Of a DNA stretch of 64,000 bases, positions 43,911-53,719 are shown piece after piece. The stretch covers positions 735,397 through 799,396 of the forward strand of contig NZ_LMEZ01000001.1 of the NCBI RefSeq assembly GCF_001426545.1, read 5' to 3'. Every line of letters begins with the position of its first letter. The first letter of the stretch is position 1. The position numbers and the translations under genes were made by a program. The notes under the pieces were generated by a model, which was not told the DNA's origin, did not search any database, and was given only the letters and a program-made list of their open reading frames with translations. The DNA is from Mycobacterium sp. Root135 (lineage in GTDB: Bacteria > Actinomycetota > Actinomycetes > Mycobacteriales > Mycobacteriaceae).

Positions 43911-44830
43911 GCGTTCTCGTCGAGGCGGGCACCCCTGGCCCAGTCGGCGGCCTTCATCGGCTTCTTGCCGGGCGGTTGGATGTCACCGAGCAGGACGGGG
44001 GCCGACGACGTTCCCACGTGAACTCCTTGGCGGTCGACGCGAATAGTGCCGGGAGGCAACGGGTCCTGCTCGTCCTGTTCGAGGCTCACCGGACCCACCT
44101 TGATTCGGAGGTCTCCGATCATCGTCCATGCACCGGGGTTGGGGGTCACGGCGCGAATCCTACGGTCGACGACTTGGGCGGGCAGGTCCCATCGCACCCG
44201 CGCCTCCTCGACGGTGATCTTCGGTGCGACCGTCACGCCGTCGGTGGGCTGCGGGACCGCCGTGAGCGAACCGTCGGCGATGCCGTCCATCGTCCGTTCC
44301 AGAAGCATCGCCCCGGAGATCGACAGGCGGTCGAGGAGGTCGCCCGCGGTGTCGGTCGGGCGGACCGTCTCGGTCACCACGCCGAACACCGGCCCGGAGT
44401 CGAGGCTCGGCTCGATGAGGAACGTGGTGGCACCGGTCATCTCGTCGCCCGCGGCGACCGCGGCCTGTACCGGTGCGGCGCCCCGCCACGCGGGCAGCAA
44501 GGAGAAGTGCAGGTTGACCCAGCCGAGCCGCGGAACGCCGAGCAGTCCGTCGCGCAGCAGCGCCCCGTACGCGACCACGGCACAGCAGTCGGGGGCCAGG
44601 TCGCGCAGTTCGGCGACGAACTCCTCGTCGTTGGGCCGCGACGGGCGCAACACCGGGATGCCGGCGTCGACGGCGAACCGCGCCACCGGTGACGGTGCCG
44701 GCTTGCCACGCCGACCCGATGCGGCATCGGGTCGCGTCAGCACGGCGATCACCTCGTGGTGTGGGGAGTCGACGAGTCGCCGCAGCGAAGGGAGAGCGGG
44801 TTCTGGGGTGCCCGCGAAGATGATTCGCAA
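43898..44830 (-). CDS. fmt: Methionyl-tRNA formyltransferase
   Basis: 310 residues. N-terminal [18 protein letters not shown]; the formyl-transfer core is [20 protein letters not shown] and [18 protein letters not shown]; the C-terminal OB-like domain follows from about 205. It formylates initiator Met-tRNA. It overlaps rsmB by up to 13 bp. The LemA gene ends 4 bp upstream. Confidence 0.96.
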   Translation of the reverse strand: MRIIFAGTPEPALPSLRRLVDSPHHEVIAVLTRPDAASGRRGKPAPSPVARFAVDAGIPVLRPSRPNDEEFVAELRDLAPDCCAVVAYGALLRDGLLGVPRLGWVNLHFSLLPAWRGAAPVQAAVAAGDEMTGATTFLIEPSLDSGPVFGVVTETVRPTDTAGDLLDRLSISGAMLLERTMDGIADGSLTAVPQPTDGVTVAPKITVEEARVRWDLPAQVVDRRIRAVTPNPGAWTMIGDLRIKVGPVSLEQDEQDPLPPGTIRVDRQGVHVGTSSAPVLLGDIQPPGKKPMKAADWARGARLDENACAR

Positions 44831-44833
44831 TTC

Positions 44834-45370
44834 TCAACCGTTGATGTGGTAGTACTCGCGTTCGGACACCCCGACCAGGGGGGCGACGAACATCCACGGG
44901 ATCGTGGTGAGGGATTTGTTCAGCGTGGCGACCGCGTCGTTGTAGTACTGGCGGGCGAACGCAAGCTTGTTCTCGGTGTCGGCGAGGTTCTCCTGAAGGT
45001 TCAGGAAGTTGTTCGAGGAGTTCAGCTGCGGGTAGCTCTGGCCGAGCGCGAGAAGCGGTCGCAGCGCGGTGTCCAACTGGTGCTCGGCAGCGCTGCGGTC
45101 CGCGACCGACTTGCCACCGGTCGCGGTGGTGAGGGCGGCGCGCGCGTCGGTGACGTGGTCGAGGACGCCCTTCTCGTGGGCGGCGAAGGTCTGCACCGTG
45201 TGCACCAGGCTGGGAATCAGCGACGCCCGGCGGGTCAGCTCGACGTCGACGCCGGCGAGCGCCTCGGACACGCGAACGTCTGCCGAACGAATCTTGTTGT
45301 AGCCCAGCACGAATCCCACAAGGACCAGCACGAGAAGCACCACGACCAAGATCAACACGGAACTCACCAC
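44834..45370 (-). CDS. LemA family protein
   Basis: 178 residues. An N-terminal membrane helix (SVLILVVVLLVLVLVGFVLG) is followed by a helical coiled-coil domain with the family signature ALAGVDVELTRRASLIPSLVHTV and PQLNSSNNFLNLQENLADTENKLAFAR. Probably anchored with the helical part outside or in the cytosol; role unknown. Its start overlaps the stop of the DUF2207 gene by 7 bp, a frequent genomic pairing. Confidence 0.92.
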   Translation of the reverse strand: MVSSVLILVVVLLVLVLVGFVLGYNKIRSADVRVSEALAGVDVELTRRASLIPSLVHTVQTFAAHEKGVLDHVTDARAALTTATGGKSVADRSAAEHQLDTALRPLLALGQSYPQLNSSNNFLNLQENLADTENKLAFARQYYNDAVATLNKSLTTIPWMFVAPLVGVSEREYYHING

Positions 45371-47163
45371 GAGCCTCCTCCCCCGCCGCCGCCTCCGCCG
45401 CCACCGCCGCTGGAGCTGCTGCTCCCCGAGGACGAGGACGACGACGCCTGCGAGGCCGCGTAGGCGCCGATGGACGACGACAAGGCCGACTCGAAGCTGT
45501 CGAAGTCAGGGCCGCCGGAGTGGCCGCTCACCCCGTAGCCGCTCGACGACGACGGGTACCAATCTGCTTGCGGGGCAACGGTTCCCACAGTGTCGCTGTA
45601 CTTCTTGGCCCAAAGGGCCGCGGCGCCGCCTGCGATGGCGAACGGGATGTAGGCCGTGTAGAGGTCCTTGCGGGCGGCGAAGTCGAATCGCGTCTCAGCC
45701 GAATCGGTCGACAGCAGACGATGGAATCCACCTGCCTGTGACCACAATTGGCGTCCCGCGGCGGTCCGACGCATGCCGACGCCGTCCGCCCAGGAGCGCC
45801 GGGAGAACAGGAAGAACGCGATGAACGGCAGCCCCCACATGGTGGCCGGGAAGCCCCAGCGGAAGAAGCCGCAGACGGCGAGGATGACGGACAGCCCGTT
45901 CGCCGAGCGCACCCACAGCTCCTTGCGCCGCGTGACCATCAGCTTGTCGTCCAGCGCCCACGCCCGTACCGCCACGGTCATGTCGGTCTTCGCCTTGGAG
46001 AGCCTCTTGCCTGCGGCGGCGGTCTTCTTGGCCTCGAACTCCTTGCCGGGGCCCATCACCTTCAGCGCCGACCCGACGGCGATCGCGACGGGGTCGACGT
46101 CTGCCCACGCGGCGGCTTCGGCGGTTCCCCGCACGTTCCATTGCTTGTCGTTGACCTGCTCGAGCTCGACGAGTTTGCGCTCGGCGAGGTGGAACAGGGT
46201 TGCGGTCAGCCCGTTCTTGGGCACTTCCTCGGTGCGGATGTACTCGGTCTGCACGGGGCCAAGCCCTGGAGGCGGCGCGTACTGCACGGGGAAGCCGGGG
46301 TCCGGTTCGACGGTGGTGCGGTACCAGAGGTAGGCCAGCAGCGCGCCGGCCACCGAGAGGCCGAGGACCCAGGCCACGCCGCCGATCGACCGGCCGAGGA
46401 CGCGGTCCCACTCGTAGGACCACGGCAGGCTGATGCGCGGCGGGGTCGGGACGTCGACGCCGGCACGCAGGGTGACAGGTGTGCGGGGCGCGAGGTTGGC
46501 GGCGCCGAGTTCGATCGTGCTCCCCGACACCGTCAGCCCGTCACACGCGCGGCCAGTTCCGAAGCCGACGGAACATTCGGCGCCGGTGACGTCCGCGGGC
46601 ATCGTCACGCGGACGCGCACCCGTTGGATCTCGTTGTTCCACGACGGTGCGATGACGTTCCAGAAGAACGCCGACGTCGAGTCGGGGTCCCCGAAGACCT
46701 TCGCGAAACCTCTGTTCTGTCCGACGGCGCCAGGGTCGAGGACTCCGGCGATCGAGTACCGGAGCTCGTAGACGTGGGTCCCCGGTGTCAGCGTGCTGTC
46801 GGCGTCGCCGATCTTGGCGACGCGGAACCTGTCCCCGGACTCCCACAGCAGCTGATAGGGCACGGGCTGGCCGTCCATCAGGATGGAGGTGACGGTGGGT
46901 TCTTGGCGCACGCGCGGGCTGTTTGGGTTGGCGACGTCCCAGTAGCGGAAGAGGCCGTGCCGTCCCGACGGGAACTCCCCGCGAATGGTCTCGACGGCGT
47001 TGAGCCGGCCGTCGGCGGCGACGGTGAAGTCGGCCTGGTAATCGCTGATCACGACGGGATCGTCGGCCGCGACCGAGGCGCCGACACTCCCGAACGCGAG
47101 GGGCCAGAGCAGTCCGGCGGCAATCAAGATCACCAGGACGAGCCAGCCGAAGATCCGCTTCAC
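45364..47163 (-). CDS. DUF2207 membrane protein with Gly/Ser-rich tail
   Basis: 599 residues. An N-terminal hydrophobic segment (FGWLVLVILIAAGLLWPLAF) acts as signal or anchor. The DUF2207 extracytoplasmic domain covers about 30-250 (VISDYQADFTVAADGRLNAVETI; HGLFRYWDV; HVYELRYSIAGVLD). One helix sits near 270 and others near 430-520. The C-terminus is Ser-rich, then about a dozen Gly and SW. It is coupled to lemA, suggesting a joint envelope function, not known in detail. Confidence 0.88.
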   Translation of the reverse strand: MKRIFGWLVLVILIAAGLLWPLAFGSVGASVAADDPVVISDYQADFTVAADGRLNAVETIRGEFPSGRHGLFRYWDVANPNSPRVRQEPTVTSILMDGQPVPYQLLWESGDRFRVAKIGDADSTLTPGTHVYELRYSIAGVLDPGAVGQNRGFAKVFGDPDSTSAFFWNVIAPSWNNEIQRVRVRVTMPADVTGAECSVGFGTGRACDGLTVSGSTIELGAANLAPRTPVTLRAGVDVPTPPRISLPWSYEWDRVLGRSIGGVAWVLGLSVAGALLAYLWYRTTVEPDPGFPVQYAPPPGLGPVQTEYIRTEEVPKNGLTATLFHLAERKLVELEQVNDKQWNVRGTAEAAAWADVDPVAIAVGSALKVMGPGKEFEAKKTAAAGKRLSKAKTDMTVAVRAWALDDKLMVTRRKELWVRSANGLSVILAVCGFFRWGFPATMWGLPFIAFFLFSRRSWADGVGMRRTAAGRQLWSQAGGFHRLLSTDSAETRFDFAARKDLYTAYIPFAIAGGAAALWAKKYSDTVGTVAPQADWYPSSSSGYGVSGHSGGPDFDSFESALSSSIGAYAASQASSSSSSGSSSSSGGGGGGGGGGGGSW

Positions 47164-47200
47164 TGCACCTCCCCCCGCCTGCCCGTCCGTCGGGTCCGAC

Positions 47201-49198
47201 TCACCCTATGTGCAACGGGTCGATCTGCACACGAACGGGCGGTTGGTCGTGGCGGGCGCTGAAGACGCCGGTGGCGCGGCGAAGTGCCGAGGCCAATTCG
47301 AGGCCGGTCTCGCGGGGAACCCGGACCAGCATGCGGGCCACCTCGGCGTCGCGGTCGGTCCCCGGCATCGCGCGGGCACCTGGCGGCAGGTCGACGGGAC
47401 CGAGAACCTCCGAGCTCTCGGGCAGGCGGGCCGCCTCGAGCAGCGCCGCCACTGCCGCCGGTGGACCGTCCACCGCGGCCATGTGCGACGCGGGCGGCAA
47501 GCCCACCTCGGCCCTGGCGGCGAGCTCGGATTCGGCGTGGCCGACGGGATCCCAGCGGATCAGCGCCTGCACGGTTGGAATCGCGGATTCGGCGACCACG
47601 GCCACCACCCCGCCGTCTCCGCTCCTCCGCACCAGGGCGGCGGCGGCCATCCACCGGCGCAACGCGTCTTCGGATGCGCGCAGGTCCTGTCGCCCGAGCA
47701 ACGCCCAACCGTCGAGCAGCAACGCCGCGCCGTAGCCGCCGACCACGGCGGGTTCGGCTCCCGGGGTGGCCACGACCAGCGACGGTGCGGCAGGCACTTC
47801 GGCAACCATCGCGTCGCCCCCGGAGGTGATCACCGTGGTGCCGGGAAAGGCGCGGCCCAGTTCCTCGGCCGTGCGCCGGGCTCCGACGACGACGGCCCGG
47901 ACGGCGTCGGAGCCGCAGCGCACGCAGCGCAGGGTCGGCTCGATGCGACCGCACCACCGGCAGACGGCCCCGGCCGCGCGGTCCGGCAGAGACATGGGCC
48001 CCGTGCAATGCCTGCACCTGGCGATGGTTCGACACTTCCCGCAGGCCAGCGCGGGAACGTAACCACGCCGGGGCACCTGCACCAGCACGGGATGTCCCGA
48101 CTTGAGCGCCGCGCGGGCCGCGTCGAGCGCCATCGTCGGCAACCGTGCGGTGTACGCGGCGGCGTCGCGTTCCTGGGTGAAACCGCTGTCGTCGAGCGCG
48201 ATCACCCGCGGGCTCCGCGTCCGCACCGTCGGTCGAGTGGCCACCAGATCGTGGGCCCAGCGACTGGCGACCAACGCCTGCGCCTCGGCCGTCCTGGCGT
48301 ATCCGGCGATCAACGCGGCGCAGCGCAGCTGGTGCGCGCGCAGCATCGCGACCTCGCGCGCGTGCGGGTACGGCGACCGCGGCTCGGAGAGCGTGTCGTC
48401 GCCGTCGTCCCAGACCATCACCAGCCCGAGGTCGGCGACGGGCGCGAACACCGCGCTGCGGGTGCCGATGACGAATCGGGCGTGCCCCCGCAACACCGAC
48501 AGCCAGCGGCGATACCGCTGCGACGGGCCGAGCCCCGCCGAAAGGGCGACCGTCGTCGACTCCCCGACGTGCCGGACGGCGGCCGCGTACAGGGCGTCGA
48601 CGTCGCGCTGGTCGGGGACGACGGCCAGCACCGAACGGCCGGACTGGACGACCACCGCGGCGGCCTCGGCGAGGCGGTCGGTCCACAGCTCGCCGGGCAA
48701 CGCCTGCCAGACGGCGCGGGCGGCCCGGCCCTCGGCCAGCGCGTCGAGGAATTGGGTACCTCCGTGGTAGTCGCCCCACGCCGACGGGTCGACGGTCGAC
48801 GGGGTGGCCTGAGGCGCCTCGGGGACGGGCTGCTTCTCCACGGTCGCGTGCCGCGGTGGCACCGCAAGCCGAAGAACGTCGGGCCGGGTTCCGGCATAGC
48901 GGGCGGCGACCGCGTCGACGAGGCGCCGAACCTCGGGTGTCAGGACCCGTTCGCTGGACACCACGCGATCCAGCCAGCCCAGCTTGCCGTCGTGGTCGGT
49001 CTCGGATCGCCGTTCGAGGATGAAGGCGTCCACCAATCTGCCGTGGAAGCGCACCTTGACCCGCACCCCCGGCTGTGCGTCGTCGGACTGGTCGGCGCTG
49101 ACGAGGTAGTCGAAGTCTCGGTCGAGGTGTGGCACCGACAGCATGGGGAGCACCCTGGCGATGGGCTCGTGCTCAGCCGCCTGCCTGATGTCGGTCAC
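47201..49198 (-). CDS. priA: PriA-like primosomal protein N', helicase-defective
   Basis: 665 residues from GTG at 49198; a long in-frame upstream extension overlaps the YhhN gene and was rejected. N-terminal 3' DNA-binding domain ([27 protein letters not shown]) and a zinc region of eight cysteines (CGKC...CRHC...CRWC...CVRC) are kept. The Walker A site is gone ([12 protein letters not shown] where GVTGSGKTEVY is expected) and the DEEH box reads WDDGDD. Replication-restart role by family; it probably lacks helicase activity, as reported for actinobacterial PriA. Confidence 0.92.
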   Translation of the reverse strand: MTDIRQAAEHEPIARVLPMLSVPHLDRDFDYLVSADQSDDAQPGVRVKVRFHGRLVDAFILERRSETDHDGKLGWLDRVVSSERVLTPEVRRLVDAVAARYAGTRPDVLRLAVPPRHATVEKQPVPEAPQATPSTVDPSAWGDYHGGTQFLDALAEGRAARAVWQALPGELWTDRLAEAAAVVVQSGRSVLAVVPDQRDVDALYAAAVRHVGESTTVALSAGLGPSQRYRRWLSVLRGHARFVIGTRSAVFAPVADLGLVMVWDDGDDTLSEPRSPYPHAREVAMLRAHQLRCAALIAGYARTAEAQALVASRWAHDLVATRPTVRTRSPRVIALDDSGFTQERDAAAYTARLPTMALDAARAALKSGHPVLVQVPRRGYVPALACGKCRTIARCRHCTGPMSLPDRAAGAVCRWCGRIEPTLRCVRCGSDAVRAVVVGARRTAEELGRAFPGTTVITSGGDAMVAEVPAAPSLVVATPGAEPAVVGGYGAALLLDGWALLGRQDLRASEDALRRWMAAAALVRRSGDGGVVAVVAESAIPTVQALIRWDPVGHAESELAARAEVGLPPASHMAAVDGPPAAVAALLEAARLPESSEVLGPVDLPPGARAMPGTDRDAEVARMLVRVPRETGLELASALRRATGVFSARHDQPPVRVQIDPLHIG

Positions 49199-49962
49199 TC
49201 GGGTTGTGTAACAGACGGTCCTGACGAGGACTGACCGCGGCCGAAGAACAACCCCGCGGTTATCAACAGGAGCGACGCCGCATACGCCCACCAGATCGGC
49301 ACCGCCAACGCCTCGGAATCGAGCACGAAGCGCCCGATCCCGATCATCCCGTCGGACACCGCGAAGCACACCGCACCCAGCGCGGTCCACGGCGTCGGCA
49401 GGTCGGCCAGCAGGGCCGCGCACACCATCGCGGCGAGCACCACCATGTAGAGGACGACAGGGATCGCCATGCCCTCGACGATCAGTCGGGGCCAGAACCA
49501 GACCAGCAGCGTCACACACGCCACGCAGACGACGACGGCGGCCGCGACCCTGGCCGGAACCCTGGCGGCCAGCGGCAACAGGGCCGCCAGGAAGCAGAGG
49601 TGCGCGACGAGGAACGCGCCGAGGCCGAGCACGAACGACGGCTCCCACCACGGCATCGCGAGGAAGAAGTCGCCCGCGGCCGAGAACACCAGGGCGGGCA
49701 CCAACCACCGGCGTTCGCGCCGGACGGGATGGCTCAGCGCGGCCACCGCGAGCAGTACCGCGGCCAGCGCCTTGACGGCGGGTTGGGCGCCGAACTGGCC
49801 CGTCAGCTCGGCTCCCGCGGGCGAGCGAAGCGCCACCACCACCAGGAAGGCGCCGTACCCGGCGCCGACGACCGCCGCTGCGCCCCACAGGGTTCGCGTG
49901 GGGCGCGATGCGTACGGTGAGCCGATGCCCGAATCAGCCGACAAACCGCCTCTGGACGCCAT
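49195..49962 (-). CDS. YhhN/TMEM86 family membrane protein (lysoplasmalogenase-like), Rv1401-like
   Basis: About 255 residues if the ATG at 49962 is used; the true start may be a TTG at 49944 or nearby, since the conserved part starts at [18 protein letters not shown]. About eight helices. Family marks: [14 protein letters not shown] and [15 protein letters not shown], each with the conserved Asp pair of TMEM86/YhhN proteins; some members hydrolyse lysoplasmalogens. The 5' end overlaps the divergent esterase gene by up to 38 bp. The stop overlaps priA by 4 bp. Confidence 0.82.
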   Translation of the reverse strand: MASRGGLSADSGIGSPYASRPTRTLWGAAAVVGAGYGAFLVVVALRSPAGAELTGQFGAQPAVKALAAVLLAVAALSHPVRRERRWLVPALVFSAAGDFFLAMPWWEPSFVLGLGAFLVAHLCFLAALLPLAARVPARVAAAVVVCVACVTLLVWFWPRLIVEGMAIPVVLYMVVLAAMVCAALLADLPTPWTALGAVCFAVSDGMIGIGRFVLDSEALAVPIWWAYAASLLLITAGLFFGRGQSSSGPSVTQPE

Positions 49963-50869
49963 CCTGCAGAAGGTACTGGAAGCGGTTCCCTTCCAGTTGA
50001 CGACCGAGGGTGGGCCCGAGGCGGCTCGCGCACGGTTCCGCGACCTGCCCCGGCACCCGGTGCACCAGGAGTTGCGCGTCGAGGACCGCACGGTCGACGG
50101 TCCCGGCGGGCCGATCCCGATCCGGTTGTACTGGCCGCCGGAGGCCGACGCCGGTCCTGTGCCGGTGGTGATGTTCTTCCACGGCGGCGGCTGGGTGGTC
50201 GGCGACCTGGACAGCTACGACAACGACGCCCGCAGGCACGCGGTGGGTTCGGGCGCGCTGGTGGTGTCGGTGGAGTACCGCCTGGCACCCGAGCACCCGT
50301 ACCCGGCGGCGGTCGACGACGTGTGGGCCGCGACCCGATGGGTCGCCGAGAACGCCGCCGACTTTGGCGCCGACCCGACGCGGCTCGCGGTGGCGGGCGA
50401 CTCGGCCGGCGGCAACCTCGCCGCGGTGGTGGCGCAGCTGGCTCGCGACTCGGGCGGCCTGCCGATCGCGTTCCAGCTGCTGTGGTACCCGGCGACCACC
50501 TGGGACACCACGCTTCCGTCGTTCACCGAGAACGCCGACGCACCCATCCTCGCGGTGGACGCGGTCGCCGAGTTCTCCCGCTGGTACGCCAAGGGCCAGG
50601 ACCTCAGGAACCCGCCCGCGACGTTGGTGCCCGGTCGGGCGACGGAGTTCGCCGCGCTGGCACCGGCATACATAGCGGTGGCAGGACACGACCCGCTGCG
50701 CGACGACGGCGTCCGGTACGGCGAGCTGCTCAGCGCCGCCGGTGTTTCCGTCGAGGTGCACAACGCCAAGACGCTGGTGCACGGCTACCTGGGCTACGCC
50801 GGGGTGGTGCCCGCCGCCACCGATGCGGTCGAACGTGGGTTGTCCGCCCTTCGTCGCGCGCTAGCCTGA
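49925..50869 (+). CDS. Alpha/beta hydrolase, HSL-type esterase (LipI-like)
   Basis: 314 residues. Hormone-sensitive-lipase family: oxyanion motif FFHGGGW, nucleophile elbow GDSAGGN, acid in GHDPLRDDG, catalytic His in VHGY. No signal peptide. The ATG at 49925 ([14 protein letters not shown]) matches the next gene's N-terminus. Tandem with a close paralogue 5 bp downstream, corresponding by position to the M. tuberculosis LipI/LipH pair. Short-chain ester substrates are likely. Confidence 0.88.
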   Translation: MPESADKPPLDAILQKVLEAVPFQLTTEGGPEAARARFRDLPRHPVHQELRVEDRTVDGPGGPIPIRLYWPPEADAGPVPVVMFFHGGGWVVGDLDSYDNDARRHAVGSGALVVSVEYRLAPEHPYPAAVDDVWAATRWVAENAADFGADPTRLAVAGDSAGGNLAAVVAQLARDSGGLPIAFQLLWYPATTWDTTLPSFTENADAPILAVDAVAEFSRWYAKGQDLRNPPATLVPGRATEFAALAPAYIAVAGHDPLRDDGVRYGELLSAAGVSVEVHNAKTLVHGYLGYAGVVPAATDAVERGLSALRRALA

Positions 50870-50874
50870 GGCAC

Positions 50875-51846
50875 ATGACGGAGACCACATCCGACCGGCC
50901 CGGGATCGACCCGATTCTCAAGATGCTCCTCGACGCGGTACCGCTCGAGTTCACCGTCGACGACGGCGTCGAGGTAGCTCGCGAGCGATTCCGCGCGGTC
51001 AAGCCGCCGGCGGAGATGTTGCCGGACATGCGAATCGAGGAGCGGACGGTTGGATACGGCGAGCTCGCCGACGTTCCCGTCCGGATCTACTGGCCGCCCG
51101 TCGAGGCACACACGAACCTGCCCGTGGTGGTCTTCTACCACGGTGGCGGCTGGGCGATTGGCGATCTCGACACCCACGACCACGTGGCACGGGCGCATGC
51201 GATCGGCGCCGAGGCGATCGTGGTGTCGGTCGACTACCGCCTGGCTCCGGAGCATCCCTTCCCCGCGGGCGTCGACGACGCGTGGGCGGCGCTGCAGTGG
51301 GTCGCCGAGCACGCCGGGGAACTGGGCGGCGATCCGACCCGGATCGCGGTCGCGGGCGACTCCGCCGGTGGCAATCTGTCGGCGGTGATGGCCTTGCGGG
51401 CCAGGGACGCCGGCGGACCCCCGCTGGCGTTCCAGTTGCTCTGGTATCCGGTGGCGGTCGGGGATCTCTCTGCGCCGTCGTTCACCGAGAACGTCGACGC
51501 CCCAATCCTGAACGCGGACGTGATGACGGCCTTCCTGACGTGGTACCTGCCGGGTCTGGACATGTCCGATTCCACGACCCTCCCAACCGACGTCGCCCCC
51601 GCCAACGCGGAGACGCTGGCTGGCTTGGCGCCCGCCTTCATCGGGACCGCGGAGCACGATCCGCTACGCGACGACGGCGGGAAGTATGCCAAATTGCTTT
51701 CCGCCGCAGGCGTTCCCGTGCAGTTGAGCAACGAGCCGACGATGGTGCACGGCTACGTCAGCCTGGCCATGGCATCGCCCGCGGCCACCGAGGCCACCAA
51801 TCGTGGGTTGGCCGCACTGAGGACGGCGCTGCACCCCGGCGCGTGA
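50875..51846 (+). CDS. lipH: Alpha/beta hydrolase, HSL-type esterase (LipH-like)
   Basis: 323 residues, paralogous along its whole length to the preceding gene. Motifs: [42 protein letters not shown] (Ser), [12 protein letters not shown] (Asp) and MVHGYVS (His). Cytosolic carboxylesterase of the HSL family, active on short-chain esters in M. tuberculosis LipH. It follows its neighbour by 5 bp and precedes the YdeI-like gene by 7 bp, so one operon is likely. Confidence 0.88.
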   Translation: MTETTSDRPGIDPILKMLLDAVPLEFTVDDGVEVARERFRAVKPPAEMLPDMRIEERTVGYGELADVPVRIYWPPVEAHTNLPVVVFYHGGGWAIGDLDTHDHVARAHAIGAEAIVVSVDYRLAPEHPFPAGVDDAWAALQWVAEHAGELGGDPTRIAVAGDSAGGNLSAVMALRARDAGGPPLAFQLLWYPVAVGDLSAPSFTENVDAPILNADVMTAFLTWYLPGLDMSDSTTLPTDVAPANAETLAGLAPAFIGTAEHDPLRDDGGKYAKLLSAAGVPVQLSNEPTMVHGYVSLAMASPAATEATNRGLAALRTALHPGA

Positions 51847-51853
51847 CGGTCAG

Positions 51854-52237
51854 ATGACTGAGCGCGAGGTGCTGGACGTCCGAGCCCCCGAACACTGGGA
51901 GCAGTGGCTCGAGGCGAACCACGACACCGCCTCCGACGTCTGGGTTCGCCTGTTCAACAAGGCCGCCGGCGACGTGCCCCTCGGCTACGGAGAGGCTGTC
52001 GAGATCGCCCTGTGCTTCGGGTGGATCGACAGCCTTGCCCGCGGGTATGACGAGGTGTCTCGGATTCAACGGTTCAGCCCGCGCACACCCAAGAGTGCGT
52101 GGTCGAAGTCCAACGTCGACCGGGTGACCCGGCTGATCGAATCGGGTCGGATGAGACCGCAGGGGCTCCGGCACGTCGACGCCGCCAAGGCCGAGGGACG
52201 TTGGCCGCCAATCCAAGCCGACGGAGGCACCCCGTGA
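51854..52237 (+). CDS. YdeI/OmpD-associated-like protein, C-terminally short
   Basis: 127 residues. Family start: HWEQWLEANHDTASDVWVRLFNK, then GYGEAVEIALCFGWIDSLARGYD, RFSPRTPKSAWSKSNVDRVTRLIESGRM and AKAEGRWPP. Typical YdeI-family proteins are about 190 residues and continue past GRW with a C-terminal domain; here the frame ends 11 residues after GRW, where the next gene's GTG overlaps its stop. Either a short variant or a truncation. Role unknown. Confidence 0.8.
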   Translation: MTEREVLDVRAPEHWEQWLEANHDTASDVWVRLFNKAAGDVPLGYGEAVEIALCFGWIDSLARGYDEVSRIQRFSPRTPKSAWSKSNVDRVTRLIESGRMRPQGLRHVDAAKAEGRWPPIQADGGTP

Positions 52238-53715
52238 GCGCACCCGACTTCCACACGATCATCGTCGGTGCCGGGTTCTCCGGCATCGGCGCGGCGATCC
52301 AGCTCGACAAGGCCGGCCTCGGCGACTACCTGGTCGTCGAGGCGGGCGAGGAGCCAGGCGGAACCTGGTACTGGAACACCTATCCCGGCATCGCCGTCGA
52401 CATTCCGTCGTTCTCCTATCAGTTCTCGTTCGAGCAGAGCGCGGACTGGTCACGCACCTATGCCAAGGGCGCCGAACTCAAGCGCTACGCCGAGCGGTGC
52501 GTCGACGAGTACGGACTTCGCCCCAAGATACGGTTCCACACGAAGGTGGCGGCCGCGTCGTTCGACGACGAATCGGATTGCTGGCGCGTCGAATTGGACG
52601 ACGGCGACGCGCTGAGCGCCCGCTTCCTCGTCAACGCCAGCGGCGTGCTGAGCGTGCCGAAGCTGCCAGACATCGACGGCGTGGACGGTTTCGCGGGCAT
52701 CACGATGCACACCGCGCGATGGGATCATTCTCAGGACCTCACCGGCAAGCGCGTGGCGATCATCGGCACTGGCGCCTCGGCCGTTCAGGTCATTCCTGAG
52801 ATCGCCCCAATCGTCGCTCAGCTCGCCGTCTTTCAGCGCACGCCGATCTGGTGCATGCCCAAGCTGGACGTGCCGCTGCCCGCCGCCGTCCGCCGGGCGA
52901 TGCGCATTCCTGGCGGCAAGGTGCTCCAGCGCGTGCTGAGCCAGGCGTACGTCGAGCTGACGTTCACCATCTCGGCGCAGTACTACACGGTGTTTCCGCT
53001 GGCCAACCGCGCCGAGAAGATGGGAAGGGCCTACCTCAAGCGCGAGGTGCACGATCCTCGAGTACGCGACAAGCTGACGCCGCGTTACGCCGTCGGGTGC
53101 AAGCGCCCCGGATTCCACAACACCTACCTGTCGACGTACAACCGCGACAACGTCGAGCTGGTCACCGAACCGATCGAGAAGGTCACCGCATCGGGGGTCG
53201 TCACCGCCGACGGCACCGAGCGCGAGGTCGACGTGCTCATCCTGGCCACCGGTTTCAAGGTGATGGACGTCGACAGCATTCCGACGTTCCCCGTCACCGG
53301 GCCGGGCGGTCGATCGCTGGCCCAGTTCTGGTCGGAGCAACGCCTTCAGGCCTACGAGGGCGTCAGCATCCCTGGCTTCCCGAACTTCTTCACCGTGATG
53401 GGCCCCTACGGCTACGTCGGCTCGTCGTACTTCGCCCTCATCGAGACGCAGACCCACCACATCGTCCGGTGCCTCGCGCAGGCGGCCCGCGAGGCGGCGA
53501 CCCGCGTCGAGGTGTCGGGTGCGGCCAACGACCGCTTCTTCGCCGAGATGATGCGCAAGCGGCACCGGCAGATCTTCTGGCAGGACAGCTGCTCCCTGGC
53601 CAACAGCTACTACTTCGACAAGAACGGCGACGTGCCGCTTCGGCCCACCACTACGGCCGAGGCCATCTGGCGCAGCCGTCGATTCCCCTTGGCGGACTAC
53701 GAGTTCAGCCGGTAG
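52234..53715 (+). CDS. Baeyer-Villiger-type flavin monooxygenase (Rv1393c-like)
   Basis: 493 residues from GTG at 52234. FAD motif IIVGAGFSGIGAAIQLDKAG; the Baeyer-Villiger signature FxGxxxHxxxW is present as FAGITMHTARW; NADPH site VAIIGTGASAVQVIPEI; C-terminal DVLILATGFKVMD. Inserts oxygen next to a ketone carbonyl with NADPH and O2; the substrate is unknown. It corresponds in length and position near metK to M. tuberculosis Rv1393c. Starts by overlapping the YdeI-like stop. Convergent with the cupin gene. Confidence 0.9.
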   Translation: MSAPDFHTIIVGAGFSGIGAAIQLDKAGLGDYLVVEAGEEPGGTWYWNTYPGIAVDIPSFSYQFSFEQSADWSRTYAKGAELKRYAERCVDEYGLRPKIRFHTKVAAASFDDESDCWRVELDDGDALSARFLVNASGVLSVPKLPDIDGVDGFAGITMHTARWDHSQDLTGKRVAIIGTGASAVQVIPEIAPIVAQLAVFQRTPIWCMPKLDVPLPAAVRRAMRIPGGKVLQRVLSQAYVELTFTISAQYYTVFPLANRAEKMGRAYLKREVHDPRVRDKLTPRYAVGCKRPGFHNTYLSTYNRDNVELVTEPIEKVTASGVVTADGTEREVDVLILATGFKVMDVDSIPTFPVTGPGGRSLAQFWSEQRLQAYEGVSIPGFPNFFTVMGPYGYVGSSYFALIETQTHHIVRCLAQAAREAATRVEVSGAANDRFFAEMMRKRHRQIFWQDSCSLANSYYFDKNGDVPLRPTTTAEAIWRSRRFPLADYEFSR

Positions 53716-53719
53716 TTGG

